A stretch of DNA of 64,000 bases, from assembly GCF_009740395.1 (NCBI RefSeq), contig NZ_WOXT01000002.1:124001-188000 (forward strand), written 5' to 3'. Made by a program: the position numbers and the translations under genes. Origin of the DNA: Noviluteimonas gilva. Its GTDB lineage: Bacteria > Pseudomonadota > Gammaproteobacteria > Xanthomonadales > Xanthomonadaceae. This document shows, in pieces, positions 40,774-51,974 of this stretch. The notes under the pieces were generated by a model, which was not told the origin of the DNA, ran no database searches, and worked only from the letters and a program-made list of their open reading frames with translations. The number at the start of each line of letters is the position of its first letter. The stretch's first letter is position 1.

Positions 40774-41249
40774 ATTGCCGCATCGGCAGCGGATTCGACG
40801 TCCACGCCTTCGGCCCGGGCGATCACGTGATGCTCGGTGGCGTGCGCGTGCCGCACGATCGCGGCGTGATCGCGCATTCCGACGGCGACGTCGTGCTGCA
40901 CGCGCTGTGCGACGCGATGCTCGGTGCGATGGCGCTCGGCGACATCGGCAAGCATTTCCCGCCGAGCGATCCGCGCTGGAAAGATGCGGACAGTCGCCTG
41001 TTCCTCCGCCATTGCCGTTCCTTGCTCGCCGAACATCGCTGGACGCTCGGCAATGCGGACATCACCGTGATCTGCGAGCGCCCGCGCATCGGTCCGCACG
41101 CGGGCGCGATGCGCGGATTGATCGCCGCCGACCTCGGTGTCGCGGTCGATGCGATCTCGATCAAGGCGACGACGACCGAAACGCTCGGCTTCACCGGCCG
41201 CGGGGAAGGCATCGCCGCGCAGGCGGTGTGCCTGCTCGTGCGCGAGTGA
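40770..41249 (+). CDS. ispF: 2-C-methyl-D-erythritol 2,4-cyclodiphosphate synthase
   Basis: 159 residues. Zinc ligands Asp10 and His12 in [28 protein letters not shown] supplies the third His; [17 protein letters not shown], and [20 protein letters not shown] near the C-terminus complete the signature. Overlaps ispD by 4 bp and shares its stop region with the truD GTG start. Confidence 0.96.
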   Translation: MNCRIGSGFDVHAFGPGDHVMLGGVRVPHDRGVIAHSDGDVVLHALCDAMLGAMALGDIGKHFPPSDPRWKDADSRLFLRHCRSLLAEHRWTLGNADITVICERPRIGPHAGAMRGLIAADLGVAVDAISIKATTTETLGFTGRGEGIAAQAVCLLVRE

Positions 41250-42256
41250 GCGTGCATGCGTTCGGCGCGCCCGTGCTGCGGGCGCGGATGCGGGCGACGC
41301 CCGAAGACTTCCGCGTCGACGAACTCGATGCCTTCGAAGCGAGCGGGGCAGGCGAACACCTGCTGCTGACGATCGAGAAGCGCGGCATGAACACCGCCTT
41401 CGCCGCCAAGCGCCTCGCGCAATGGGCGGGCATCGCGGAACTCGGCGTGAGTTACGCGGGGCTGAAGGATCGCCACGCGGTGACGACGCAGCGTTTCAGC
41501 GTGCACCTGCCGAAGAAGATCGCCCCGGATCTGGCGGCGCTGGAATCCGACGACATGCACGTGCTGCATTCGACGTGGCATTCGCGCAAGTTGCCGCGCG
41601 GCGCGCTGGCGGGCAATCGCTTCGTGCTGACCTTGCGCGATGTCGAAGGCGAACGCCACGCGATCGAAGACCGCCTGCGTGCGATCCAGGCGCGCGGCGT
41701 GCCGAACTTCTTCGGCGAACAACGCTTCGGCCGCGAAGGCGACAACGTGGCGCAGGCCCTGCAGATGTTCGCGGGGCGTCGCGTGAAACGCGATCAGCGC
41801 ACGATGTTGCTGTCGGCGGCGCGTTCGTCGCTATTCAATCGCGTGCTCGAACGGCGCGTGGCGGACGACACGTGGGATCGCGCGATCGACGGCGAAGTGT
41901 GGATGCTCGATGGCTCGCGCAGCGTGTTCGGGCCGGAGCCGTTCGACGATGCGCTGGCGGCGCGCCTGGCCGCGTTCGACATTCATCCGACCGGACCGCT
42001 GTGGGGCGCGGGGGACTTGCGTTCCGCCGCTGCGGCGCGCGCGTTGGAAGAAGCCGCGCTCGACGACGCGGAATCACGCGCCGTGCGCGCGGGACTGGAA
42101 GCCTCGGGGTTGAAGCAGGAACGCCGCGGTTTGCGACTGCGACCGCAGGCGATGGCGTGGGAATGGCCGGCGCATGATGTGTTGCGGGTGATGTTCGAAT
42201 TGCCGCCGGGGAGTTATGCGACGACGGTGGTTGGGCAGATGGGGGATATTCAGTAG
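41246..42256 (+). CDS. truD: tRNA pseudouridine(13) synthase TruD
   Basis: 336 residues from GTG 41246 (GTGA overlap with ispF); GTG 41252 is an alternative. Catalytic Asp75 lies in [35 protein letters not shown] is the second family motif; the C-terminal [31 protein letters not shown] is characteristic. Modifies U13 of tRNA-Glu. The operon then meets the antisense Smr gene after a repeat. Confidence 0.94.
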   Translation: MSVHAFGAPVLRARMRATPEDFRVDELDAFEASGAGEHLLLTIEKRGMNTAFAAKRLAQWAGIAELGVSYAGLKDRHAVTTQRFSVHLPKKIAPDLAALESDDMHVLHSTWHSRKLPRGALAGNRFVLTLRDVEGERHAIEDRLRAIQARGVPNFFGEQRFGREGDNVAQALQMFAGRRVKRDQRTMLLSAARSSLFNRVLERRVADDTWDRAIDGEVWMLDGSRSVFGPEPFDDALAARLAAFDIHPTGPLWGAGDLRSAAAARALEEAALDDAESRAVRAGLEASGLKQERRGLRLRPQAMAWEWPAHDVLRVMFELPPGSYATTVVGQMGDIQ

Positions 42257-42289
42257 CGCGCGCGCCCGATCTCGCAGTGCGAGACCGAT

Positions 42290-42336
42290 CCCCCTCGATC
42301 GCGCTTTGCGCGATCGATCCCCCTTGGAAGGGGGAT
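42290..42336. repeat. Double-hairpin intergenic repeat, copy b (inverted)
   Basis: Stem one ATCCCCCTT/AAGGGGGAT (42317-42325 with 42328-42336); stem two TCGATCGCGC/GCGCGATCGA (42295-42304 with 42308-42317, loop TTT); outer CCCCC at 42290-42294. On the complementary strand it matches copy c (59150-59198) almost base for base in stem one. An extra hairpin CTCGC/GCGAG lies just outside at 42271-42283. It fills the gap between truD and the Smr gene. Confidence 0.75.
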
Positions 42337-42341
42337 GGAGG

Positions 42342-42899
42342 TCAGCGCTTGGGGGCGAGTAGCACGAGTACTGCGCCGGTGCCGCCCTGGTTCGTCGGCG
42401 CCGATGCGAACGCCACCACTTCCGAGCGATGCCGCAGCATGCGGTCGACCAGGTTCTTCAGCGCCGGCGTCTTGCTGTCGCTGTTCAGGCCCTTGCCGTG
42501 GATCACCTTCACGCACCCGAGCCCGTGCTGCCGTGCATGCACGAGGAACTCGCGCAGCATCGCTTCGGCGTGCTTCGCATCGGTCCAGTGCAGGTCCAGC
42601 TCCTCCTGCGCCGCGAACTCGCCACGACGCAAGCGTTGCAAGGTGCGCGGCGGCACCGATTCCCGGCGATACGACAGCGCATCGCCCGCCTCCAGCGCGT
42701 CGGCGGACATCGCGCGGCGGAATTCGCTCATCGCCTCGGCCTCGTCGCGTGCGGCCATCCTCGCGGCAGGGCGGGGCCGCGGCTTCGACGGCGGCGTGGG
42801 CTCCGTGGGCAACTCGCGCACGGGGCCGATCGCGTCGCGGAACAGCGCGGCGTCGTCGACGGGTTCAGGCGGCGGCTCGGGATGTGGCTTGCGTGCCAT
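42342..42899 (-). CDS. Smr/MutS2 C-terminal-like domain protein
   Basis: 185 residues. The Smr domain spans about 95-183 with ELDLHW (DLHG-like), [11 protein letters not shown] and the C-terminal [16 protein letters not shown]; the N-terminal half is Pro-rich and probably disordered. Stand-alone Smr proteins have nicking or RNA-cleaving activity. It lies antisense between truD and surE, splitting an otherwise one-way operon. The divergent gap to surE is 60 bp. Confidence 0.88.
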   Translation of the reverse strand: MARKPHPEPPPEPVDDAALFRDAIGPVRELPTEPTPPSKPRPRPAARMAARDEAEAMSEFRRAMSADALEAGDALSYRRESVPPRTLQRLRRGEFAAQEELDLHWTDAKHAEAMLREFLVHARQHGLGCVKVIHGKGLNSDSKTPALKNLVDRMLRHRSEVVAFASAPTNQGGTGAVLVLLAPKR

Positions 42900-42959
42900 G
42901 CCGTAAGCCTAGCGCGAGTCATCGGCTATGATGCGGACGACACCGGAAGGACAACTGCT

Positions 42960-43757
42960 TTGCGCGTATTGGTCAGCAACGACGATGGTGTCGACGCCCC
43001 CGGCATCCGGATCCTCGCCCAGGGGCTGCGCGATGCGGGGCATGCCGTCACCGTGGTCGCGCCCGACCGCGACCGCAGCGGCGCGAGCAATTCGCTCACC
43101 CTCGACGGGCCCGTGCGCGTGCTGAAGATGGAAGACGGACCGGCTTCAATCGAGCGCTGGAGGGTGTACGGCACGCCCACCGACTGCGTGCACGTCGCGA
43201 TTACCGGCATGCTCGAACAAGAGCCCGACATCGTCGCCTCCGGCATCAACACCACGGCGAACATGGGCGACGACGTCATTTATTCCGGCACCGTCGCCGC
43301 CGCGATGGAAGGCCGCTTCCTGGGCCTGCCCGCGGTCGCGGTGTCGCTCGCCGCGCTCGACCACGACGGCAAGCATTACGAAACCGCCGCGCGCGCGGCG
43401 GTCGAGATCATCGCGCGCCTGGCGACCGATCCGCTGCCGGCCGACACGATCCTCAACGTAAACGTGCCCGACCTTCCCTGGGAAGACGTGCGCGGCTTCG
43501 AAGTCACGCGCCTGGGCAACCGCCATCGCGCCGAACCGTGCGTGCCGCAGAAGGACCCGCGCGGCCGCACGTGGTGGTGGATCGGCGCCGCCGGCCCCGA
43601 ACAGGACGCCGGCCCCGGCACCGATTTCCACGCCGTGCGCACCGGCCATATCTCGATCACGCCGATCCACGTCGACCTCACGCGCTACCAGGCGCTGGAA
43701 CAGGTCGCCAGTTGGGTCGGTGGCCTCGCGGCGTCGTTGCAGGAGGATCGCTCGTGA
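42960..43757 (+). CDS. surE: 5'/3'-nucleotidase SurE
   Basis: 265 residues from TTG 42960, chosen because GGAAGGA lies eight bases upstream and because it gives the canonical start [16 protein letters not shown] with metal ligands Asp8 and Asp9. [22 protein letters not shown] and [26 protein letters not shown] are the remaining family blocks. Dephosphorylates nucleoside monophosphates in stress survival. Overlaps pcm by 4 bp (GTGA). Confidence 0.95.
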   Translation: MRVLVSNDDGVDAPGIRILAQGLRDAGHAVTVVAPDRDRSGASNSLTLDGPVRVLKMEDGPASIERWRVYGTPTDCVHVAITGMLEQEPDIVASGINTTANMGDDVIYSGTVAAAMEGRFLGLPAVAVSLAALDHDGKHYETAARAAVEIIARLATDPLPADTILNVNVPDLPWEDVRGFEVTRLGNRHRAEPCVPQKDPRGRTWWWIGAAGPEQDAGPGTDFHAVRTGHISITPIHVDLTRYQALEQVASWVGGLAASLQEDRS

Positions 43758-44449
43758 CCACGCGCATTCGCCTGCAGCCCGAAGCGATCGGCATGGGCAT
43801 GACCTCGCAGCGCGTGCGCGATCGCCTGATCGAACGCCTGCAGACCACCGGCATCTCCGACGACCGCGTGCTCAACGCGATCCGCGCCGTGCCGCGCCAT
43901 CTGTTCGTCGACGAAGCCCTCGCCACGCGCGCGTATGAAGACACCGCGCTGCCGATCGGGCACGGGCAGACGATTTCGCAGCCGTGGGTCGTGGCGAAGA
44001 TGACGCAGACCTTGCTCGAATCTCCGCGCCCCGCCGGTTCGCCGCCGATGCGCGTGCTGGAGATCGGCACGGGCTCGGGTTACCAGGCCGCGATCCTCGC
44101 CGCGCTGGGGCTGGAAGTCTTCACCGTCGAGCGCATCGGCGAATTGCTGCGCACCGCGCGCAAGCGGTTCCGTTCGCTCGGATTCAACGTGCGCAGCAAG
44201 CACGACGACGGCCGCATCGGCTGGCCGGAACTCGCACCGTTCGACGCGATCATCGTCACCGCCGCCGCGCCTGCGCTGGTCGATGCGCTCACCACGCAAC
44301 TCGCGCCGAACGGCACGCTCGTGTGCCCCGTGGGCGGCAGCAGCGGACAAACGCTGATCCGCCTGCGCAAGGATGAAGCCGGCATCGTCGACGAAGCGCA
44401 GCTCGCGCCCGTCGTGTTCGTGCCGTTGTTGCCAGGGATGGTGGACTGA
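43754..44449 (+). CDS. pcm: Protein-L-isoaspartate O-methyltransferase
   Basis: 231 residues from GTG 43754, preceded by AGGAGG seven bases away. The SAM motif [18 protein letters not shown], the PIMT block [24 protein letters not shown] and [13 protein letters not shown] are typical. It methylates isoaspartyl residues for protein repair. Next to surE as in E. coli. Confidence 0.95.
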   Translation: MTTRIRLQPEAIGMGMTSQRVRDRLIERLQTTGISDDRVLNAIRAVPRHLFVDEALATRAYEDTALPIGHGQTISQPWVVAKMTQTLLESPRPAGSPPMRVLEIGTGSGYQAAILAALGLEVFTVERIGELLRTARKRFRSLGFNVRSKHDDGRIGWPELAPFDAIIVTAAAPALVDALTTQLAPNGTLVCPVGGSSGQTLIRLRKDEAGIVDEAQLAPVVFVPLLPGMVD

Positions 44450-44452
44450 CGC

Positions 44453-45067
44453 ATGAAGTTGTTCGGACCGCTCTACGAACGCACGATCGCGCTCGCACGC
44501 CACAAACGCGCGTCGACGTGGCTGGTCATCCTGAGTTTCTTCGAAGCGATCATCTTCCCGATCATGCCGGAAGTGATGCTGCTGCCGATGTGCGTGGCGG
44601 CGCCGCGGCGCGGGTTCTGGTTTTCGACGCTGAGCCTGGCCGGTTCGATGGTCGGCGCGGTGGTCGGCTACTACCTCGGGCACTTCGCGTTCGCTGCGCT
44701 CAAGCCGATGTTCGCCGCGCTCGGGATGCTGCATGGCATGGAATCGGGCATCGCGCTGATCCAGGCGAAGATGATCGAATCGCCGTGGGCGGTGTTCTGG
44801 ATGCTCGTGCTCGCCGGTTTCTCGCCCATTCCGATGAAGGTGTTCACCTGGTCTTCGGGCGTGGTGGGCGTGCCGATGCTGCCGTACCTGGCGAGCATGT
44901 TCGTCGGCCGCGGCAAGCGCGTTTACCTGCTCGCGCTGATCATCCGCCTCGGCGGCGAACGCGCGGAAAAAGTGCTGCACAAGTACATCGAGCCCATCGG
45001 CTGGATCGCGCTGGTGTTGCTCGCGGCATTGATCGGTGTCCTGGTGTGGAAGGCGCGCGGCGGATGA
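44453..45067 (+). CDS. YqaA-type VTT-domain membrane protein (DedA-related)
   Basis: 204 residues with about five membrane segments. The VTT/SNARE-associated pattern is visible: FFEAIIFPIMPEVMLLP, then SMVGAVVGYYLGHFA, and FSPIPMKVFTWSSGVVGVPM. Members are linked to lipid scrambling and undecaprenyl-phosphate handling, but the exact role of this branch is unknown. It follows pcm by 3 bp and overlaps nlpD. Confidence 0.88.
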   Translation: MKLFGPLYERTIALARHKRASTWLVILSFFEAIIFPIMPEVMLLPMCVAAPRRGFWFSTLSLAGSMVGAVVGYYLGHFAFAALKPMFAALGMLHGMESGIALIQAKMIESPWAVFWMLVLAGFSPIPMKVFTWSSGVVGVPMLPYLASMFVGRGKRVYLLALIIRLGGERAEKVLHKYIEPIGWIALVLLAALIGVLVWKARGG

Positions 45068-45828
45068 AAGCTTCGAGGCTTCGTATCGGAATGGCCATTG
45101 CCTGCGCGCTCGCGCTCGCCGCGTGCGGCAGCAGCACCGTGTATCGCGCCAACGGGCCTTCGTCGCCCGCGCCGCGCGTTTCGACGCCGAAGCCGGGCAA
45201 GACGGTCGTCGTGAACAAGGGCGACACGATGTACGGCATCGCGTTCCGCAACGGTATCGACGTCCGCGATCTCGCGTCGTGGAACGGCATCGGCGCGCCG
45301 TACACCATCTACCCGGGACAACACCTGCGCCTGTATCCGAAGGGATCGACATCGGTCGTCACGACCACGCCGTCGAAACCCGGCGCGCCGAAACCCGCGA
45401 CACCCAAGCCCGTCACGCCCGCACCGCGTCCCGTGCCGCCGCCGCCCGCGGCGAGCCCGATCGCGTGGACGTGGCCGGCCAACGGCACGATCCTCAACGG
45501 CTACGTCGCCGGTGAACCGACGAAGCAGGGCATCGACATCGGCGGCAACAGCGGCGATCCCGTGCGCGCGGCGGGCGATGGCGTCGTCGTGTATTCGGGT
45601 GCGGGGCTCGTCGGTTACGGCGAGCTGATCATCGTCAAGCACAACGAAGCGTGGTTGTCGGCCTACGGCCACAACCGCAAGCGCCTGGTCAACGAAGGCC
45701 AGCTCGTGAAAGCGGGGCAGCAGATCGCGGAAATGGGCCGCACGGGCGCGGCGCGCGAGATGGTGCACTTCGAGATTCGCTACAACGGCAAACCGGTCGA
45801 CCCGCAGACGTATTTGCCGAAGCGCTGA
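45064..45828 (+). CDS. nlpD: NlpD-like LysM/LytM lipoprotein, amidase activator
   Basis: 254 residues. Lipobox LAAC with Cys21; LysM domain about 46-90 (KTVVVNKGDTMYGIAFRNG); Pro-rich linker; M23/LytM domain about 145-252. The zinc ligands of active M23 enzymes are altered: the first His position is Lys (TKQGIDIGG) and the HxH reads MVH, so it is a degenerate LytM domain, as in E. coli NlpD, which activates amidases instead of cutting. Coupled to the YqaA-like gene. The usual next gene, rpoS, is not here. Confidence 0.92.
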   Translation: MKASRLRIGMAIACALALAACGSSTVYRANGPSSPAPRVSTPKPGKTVVVNKGDTMYGIAFRNGIDVRDLASWNGIGAPYTIYPGQHLRLYPKGSTSVVTTTPSKPGAPKPATPKPVTPAPRPVPPPPAASPIAWTWPANGTILNGYVAGEPTKQGIDIGGNSGDPVRAAGDGVVVYSGAGLVGYGELIIVKHNEAWLSAYGHNRKRLVNEGQLVKAGQQIAEMGRTGAAREMVHFEIRYNGKPVDPQTYLPKR

Positions 45829-45832
45829 AGCG

Positions 45833-46207
45833 CTAAGCCGGGAACATGAATCCCGCGACCACGCGCCGCCCTTCACCGGCCAGCACGCTGTAGGTGCGCG
45901 CGGCGGCGGCGTTGTCCATCACTTCGAAGCCGATGCCCTGCGACAAACAGGCATGGAACACGGCGGCCGACGGAAACACCTGGCGCGGGCCGGTGCCCAG
46001 CACGATCAATTCGGGTTGCAGCGCGAAGACGGGCGCCAGGTCGCCGGGTTCCATCGCCTTGGCGTCGGTGACCGGCCAATCCTCGACCAGCGCTTCGGGC
46101 GCGATCACGAAGCTGGCGATGATCTCGCGCTCGTTCACGAGCGCATGGCGGCCATCGGCGCCGCGCAGGTACCAGGTGTAGTCGGGGCGTTCGAGATTCA
46201 GCTGCAT
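45833..46207 (-). CDS. Mth938-like (DUF498) domain protein
   Basis: 124 residues, the usual size. FVIAPEALVEDWPV, LQPELIVLGTGPRQVFPS and GFEVMDNAAAARTYSVLAGEGRRVVAG match the Mth938/NDUFAF3-like family, whose bacterial role is unknown. ATG 46207 gives the family's normal N-terminus. 4 bp from nlpD (convergent) and 17 bp downstream of yhbY on the same strand. Confidence 0.85.
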   Translation of the reverse strand: MQLNLERPDYTWYLRGADGRHALVNEREIIASFVIAPEALVEDWPVTDAKAMEPGDLAPVFALQPELIVLGTGPRQVFPSAAVFHACLSQGIGFEVMDNAAAARTYSVLAGEGRRVVAGFMFPA

Positions 46208-46224
46208 GGCCGCGCGACCCGGGA

Positions 46225-46536
46225 TCAGCCTCGGGGCAGCACGATCTGCCGCTTGTCCTTGCTCGGGCGATACAGGACGGCGGTGTGGCCGATGCGCTGC
46301 ACCAGCGCGGCGCCGGCGCGCTGCGCCAGGTCGGCGATCATCGCGTCGCGGGCCTCGCGGTCTTCGGCGGCCACCTTCACCTTGATCAGCTCGTGCTGTT
46401 CGAGGGCGTTGACCACCTCGGTCACCAGGGAGTCGGTGATTCCCTTGCCCCCGACCTGCAGCATGGCGTTGAGGTCGTGCGCCTGACCACGGAGGAAACG
46501 GGTCTGCGCGCTGGTTAACTGAACTGCGGACGGCAT
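46225..46536 (-). CDS. yhbY: CRS1/YhbY-type RNA-binding protein
   Basis: 103 residues. [48 protein letters not shown] and [11 protein letters not shown] follow the CRM domain, with the GxxG loop as GGKG. It associates with pre-50S ribosomal particles in E. coli. Divergent from rlmE, as in E. coli. Confidence 0.92.
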   Translation of the reverse strand: MPSAVQLTSAQTRFLRGQAHDLNAMLQVGGKGITDSLVTEVVNALEQHELIKVKVAAEDREARDAMIADLAQRAGAALVQRIGHTAVLYRPSKDKRQIVLPRG

Positions 46537-46600
46537 CGGAATCGCGGGGATGAACGGGGGAGGGGCAGGGTATCATGGCCACCCGAGAGGACCCCCGCGC

Positions 46601-47269
46601 ATGGCGACCCGCAGCAAGTCCAGCCAGCGCTGGTTGAAGGAACACTTTTCCGACCCCTTCGTGAAGAAGGCCCAGGCCGAGGGGCTGCGCTCGCGCGCGG
46701 CCTACAAGCTGGAAGAAGTGGTCGAACGCGACCGCCTGCTGAAGCCCGGCATGGTGGTGGTGGACCTCGGCGCGGCGCCCGGCGGCTGGTCGCAGTGGGT
46801 CCGCGCGGAGCTCGACCGGCTGTCGCACAACGGCACCCAGGACCCCGGCCGCGTGATCGCGCTGGACATCCTGGAGATGCCCAGCCTGGCCGGGGTGGAG
46901 TTCCTTCATGGCGATTTCAGGGAGGATGCCGTGTTATCGGCACTGGAAGCCGCCCTGGGCGGGAAGCCCGTCGACCTTGTACTGAGCGACATGGCCCCCA
47001 ATAAAAGTGGCGTGGATGCGGTGGACCAACCGCGGGGCATGCACCTGGCCGAGCTGGCGATGGATTTCGCCGATGGCCATCTCAAGCCCGGCGGCACGTT
47101 CCTGATCAAGCTGTTCCAGGGCGTGGGGTTCGACGATTACGTGCGGCAGCTGCGGCGGCGATATGCCAAGGTGGCGGTCCGCAAGCCGGCGGCATCGCGC
47201 AAGCGGTCGCCGGAGGTTTACGCCCTGGCGCAGGGCAAGCTGGCCGGAAGGCCGGCGCATGGTGAATGA
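46601..47269 (+). CDS. rlmE: 23S rRNA (uridine(2552)-2'-O)-methyltransferase
   Basis: 222 residues from ATG 46601. The SAM motif [14 protein letters not shown], the catalytic Asp in [20 protein letters not shown] and Lys in FLIKLFQG belong to the K-D-K-E tetrad; the first Lys is in [10 protein letters not shown]. Modifies U2552 in the 50S subunit. Followed by ftsH after 30 bp, the conserved proteobacterial order. Confidence 0.95.
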   Translation: MATRSKSSQRWLKEHFSDPFVKKAQAEGLRSRAAYKLEEVVERDRLLKPGMVVVDLGAAPGGWSQWVRAELDRLSHNGTQDPGRVIALDILEMPSLAGVEFLHGDFREDAVLSALEAALGGKPVDLVLSDMAPNKSGVDAVDQPRGMHLAELAMDFADGHLKPGGTFLIKLFQGVGFDDYVRQLRRRYAKVAVRKPAASRKRSPEVYALAQGKLAGRPAHGE

Positions 47270-47299
47270 AGTGAACGCGACTCCGTTGTGGAGTACAGG

Positions 47300-49192
<1,893 letters not shown>

Positions 49193-49238
49193 ACCCGGCG
49201 CGGCCGTCCCGACAGGGCGATTGCGTTGCTTGAAAGAC

Positions 49239-49258
49239 AGGGCTCCCTCGGGGGCCCT
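49239..49258 (+). terminator. Rho-independent terminator candidate after ftsH
   Basis: AGGGCTCCC pairs with GGGGGCCCT (49239-49247 with 49250-49258, one G-T pair) and is followed by TGTCGTTT. It ends 19 bases before the next ATG, so it could also act as an attenuator for that gene. Confidence 0.5.
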
Positions 49259-49276
49259 TGTCGTTTGGGAGATCGC

Positions 49277-50920
49277 ATGCCCGACATCGCCGCCCGCCTG
49301 CGCAACACGTTGTCGGAGTTTCGTCGCCGGCGCGTCTTCCGCGTGGCGGTGGCGTACCTCATCGTCGGCTGGTTGCTCGTGCAGGTGGCCGAGGCGACGT
49401 TCGAACCGCTGGGCCTGCCGCCGTGGTCCTCGCGCCTGCTGATCGTGTTGCTCGCGCTCGGCTTCGTGCTGGCGTGCGTGCTCGCGTGGATCTACGACGT
49501 GCAGCCGCACGGCATCGAACGCACGCCCGCGTTGCCGGAACCGATCGCGAACAACGGCGACACGCCCACGCGCCGCGCGACCGATGCGCTGCCACCGCAG
49601 CCCGCCGAGTTGCCGCCACCCGAGGCCTCCGTCGCCATCCTGCCGTTCTCCGACATGAGCGAGGCCGGCGACCAGGATTATTTCTGCGATGGCCTGGCCG
49701 AAGAGATCCTCAACGCGCTCGCGAAAGTGCGCGGCCTGCATGTCGCCTCGCGCACGGCGTCCTTCCGGTTTCGCGACGGCAGCGCGACACCCACCGACAT
49801 CGGCCGCGAATTGCACGTCGCGGCGATCGTGGAAGGCAGCGTGCGCAAGGCCGGCGATCGCGTGCGCGTGACCGCGCAGCTCGTCGACGCGTCGAACGGT
49901 TACCACCTGTGGTCGGAGAACTTCGACCGCAATCTCGCGGACATCTTCGCGATCCAGGAAGAGATCGCGCGCAACGTCGTCAACGCCGTGCGACCGACCT
50001 TGCAAGCGCCCGTGGCCTTCGACCTGCAGAAGCGGGCGCCGCGCGACATGCGCGCGTACGAGTACTACCTGCGCGGTCGGCAAGCGAGCGCGCGCATGAC
50101 CGAAATCACGATGAAGCAGGCGCCGTCGATGTTCCGCCACGCCATCGAACTGGACCCGGAGTACGGGCAGGCGTGGGCGGGCCTGTCCGATTCGTTGTGC
50201 GAACTGATGCTCTGGCGCATGGTGAATCCCGACAGCGGTGCGTTGGAAGAAGCCAAGAGCGCCGCGCATCGCGCGCTGGAACTGGACCCCGACCTCGCCG
50301 AAGCGCATGTCGCGAAGGGCCATTCGCTGATGATCTCCGGCGACCACGACGGTGCGACGGAAGCCTTCGAACATGCACTCAAGCTCGATCCCGAACTCTA
50401 CGTCGCGTATTACTTCTACGCGCGCCATTGCTTCACGCAGGGCAACTACGCGCGCGCCGTCGACCTGTTCGTCGCCGCGCACCGCGTGCAACCGGATGAA
50501 TTCCAGGCGCTCGCGCTCGCGGTCAACGCCGCGGAGGCCGGTGGGGACCATGAGCGCAAGCAGAAGCTCGCGATCGAAGGCCTGGCCTGCGCAAGCCACC
50601 AGGCGCACATCGATCCGGAGAACGCCCGCGCGCACTACATGACCGCCGGCCTGATGCAGCACCTGCGCGTCGGCGACTTCGGCCACGCCGAGATGGCGTA
50701 CGCGCTGCGCATCCGCCCGAACGATTTCGACGTCCTCTACAACGGCGCCTGCTTCTTCGCCCTCGACGGCGACGGGGAGCAGTCGGTCGACCTGCTGGAA
50801 CGCGCCGTGCAACACGGCGAAGGCAACCTGGAGTGGATCGAACACGACTCCGACCTGTGGCCCTTGCGCGACCACCCGCGGTTCCAGGCGATCGTGACGA
50901 TGTTGCGCGAAAAGGGTTGA
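49277..50920 (+). CDS. TolB-like/FlgO-type and TPR protein with N-terminal membrane anchor
   Basis: 547 residues. An N-terminal region with two hydrophobic stretches (about 22-42 and 52-74) is followed by the TolB-like N-terminal domain, recognisable by SVAILPFSDMSEAGDQDYFCDGLAEEILNALAK, VEGSVRKAGDRVRVTAQLVDASNGYHLWSE and the NLADIFAIQEEIA block. TPR repeats fill 265-520. This architecture is common in Xanthomonadaceae, usually with a DNA-binding or adenylate cyclase head that is absent here. Function unknown. ATG 49277 follows GGGAG. It separates ftsH from folP. Confidence 0.82.
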   Translation: MPDIAARLRNTLSEFRRRRVFRVAVAYLIVGWLLVQVAEATFEPLGLPPWSSRLLIVLLALGFVLACVLAWIYDVQPHGIERTPALPEPIANNGDTPTRRATDALPPQPAELPPPEASVAILPFSDMSEAGDQDYFCDGLAEEILNALAKVRGLHVASRTASFRFRDGSATPTDIGRELHVAAIVEGSVRKAGDRVRVTAQLVDASNGYHLWSENFDRNLADIFAIQEEIARNVVNAVRPTLQAPVAFDLQKRAPRDMRAYEYYLRGRQASARMTEITMKQAPSMFRHAIELDPEYGQAWAGLSDSLCELMLWRMVNPDSGALEEAKSAAHRALELDPDLAEAHVAKGHSLMISGDHDGATEAFEHALKLDPELYVAYYFYARHCFTQGNYARAVDLFVAAHRVQPDEFQALALAVNAAEAGGDHERKQKLAIEGLACASHQAHIDPENARAHYMTAGLMQHLRVGDFGHAEMAYALRIRPNDFDVLYNGACFFALDGDGEQSVDLLERAVQHGEGNLEWIEHDSDLWPLRDHPRFQAIVTMLREKG

Positions 50921-50937
50921 GCCGCTACAACCCATCC

Positions 50938-51837
50938 ATGTTCGATATCACTCCGCAACTGGACTGCAACGGCCGCGTCGTGCGCCTCGACCGCACGCGG
51001 GTCATGGGCATCGTCAACGTCACGCCCGATTCGTTTTCCGATGGCGGCGAGCATGCGAGCACGGACGCGGCGATCGCGCATGGCGTGCGGCTGGCGGAGG
51101 AGGGCGCGGACATCCTCGATGTCGGCGGTGAATCCACGCGGCCGGGGGCCGACGAGGTTTCAATCGAAGAAGAGCTCCGCCGCGTCATCCCGGTGATCGA
51201 GGGATTGGTGCGCGCGACCTCGCTCCCGATCAGCGTCGATACCTCTAAACCAGAGGTCATGCGCGCCGCGGTCGGCGCGGGCGCGGGGATGATCAACGAT
51301 GTTTTCGCGTTGCGTCGCGACGGCGCGCTCGATGCGGCCGCATCGCTCGGCGTGCCGGTGGTGTTGATGCACATGCTGGGCGAGCCGCGGTCGATGCAGG
51401 ACGCACCGGTGTACGACGAAGTCGTGTCCGATGTGCACCGTTTCCTCGCCGAGCGCATCTTCGCGGCGGAGATGGCGGGGATCCCGAAATCGCGCATCGT
51501 GGTCGATCCGGGCTTCGGGTTCGGCAAGAACCGCGACCACAACCTGGCGTTGCTCGCGCGGCTGGAGACGATTGTCGAACTCGGCGTGCCGGTGCTCGCG
51601 GGCCTGTCGCGCAAGAAGACCATCGGCGACCTGACGGATCGGGCCGATCCGCACGAGCGCGTCGCCGGCTCGGTCGCGGCGCACCTGATCGCCGCGCAGC
51701 GGGGCGCGAAGTTGGTGCGCGTCCACGACGTGGCGCCGACGGTCGATGCATTGAAGGTCTGGGCGGCCGTTGCCGCGCAGCCGGCGGTGCGGGCGCGGGA
51801 AGCGAAGCCCACGATCCGGTGGCCCGACGAGGATTGA
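50938..51837 (+). CDS. folP: Dihydropteroate synthase
   Basis: 299 residues. VMGIVNVTPDSFSDGG (pterin site), ILDVGGESTRPGA, ISVDTSKPEVM, INDVFALRRDG and VVDPGFGFGKNRDHNL are the standard blocks; the sulfonamide-contacting loop region is intact. Condenses pABA with the pterin diphosphate in folate synthesis. In E. coli it follows ftsH directly; here the TPR gene intervenes. Confidence 0.95.
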   Translation: MFDITPQLDCNGRVVRLDRTRVMGIVNVTPDSFSDGGEHASTDAAIAHGVRLAEEGADILDVGGESTRPGADEVSIEEELRRVIPVIEGLVRATSLPISVDTSKPEVMRAAVGAGAGMINDVFALRRDGALDAAASLGVPVVLMHMLGEPRSMQDAPVYDEVVSDVHRFLAERIFAAEMAGIPKSRIVVDPGFGFGKNRDHNLALLARLETIVELGVPVLAGLSRKKTIGDLTDRADPHERVAGSVAAHLIAAQRGAKLVRVHDVAPTVDALKVWAAVAAQPAVRAREAKPTIRWPDED

Positions 51838-51974
51838 GCAGATCGAATTGCGCAACGCCCGGCGATTACGCGCCAAAAAGCCGCTGTAACCGCTTCCGAC
51901 CCTTGCATGCGCAGGCGTACGCAGCCTAGTCTCGGGCATCACCCGGTTGGGGGTTGCATGTCCACGGTCGACGG

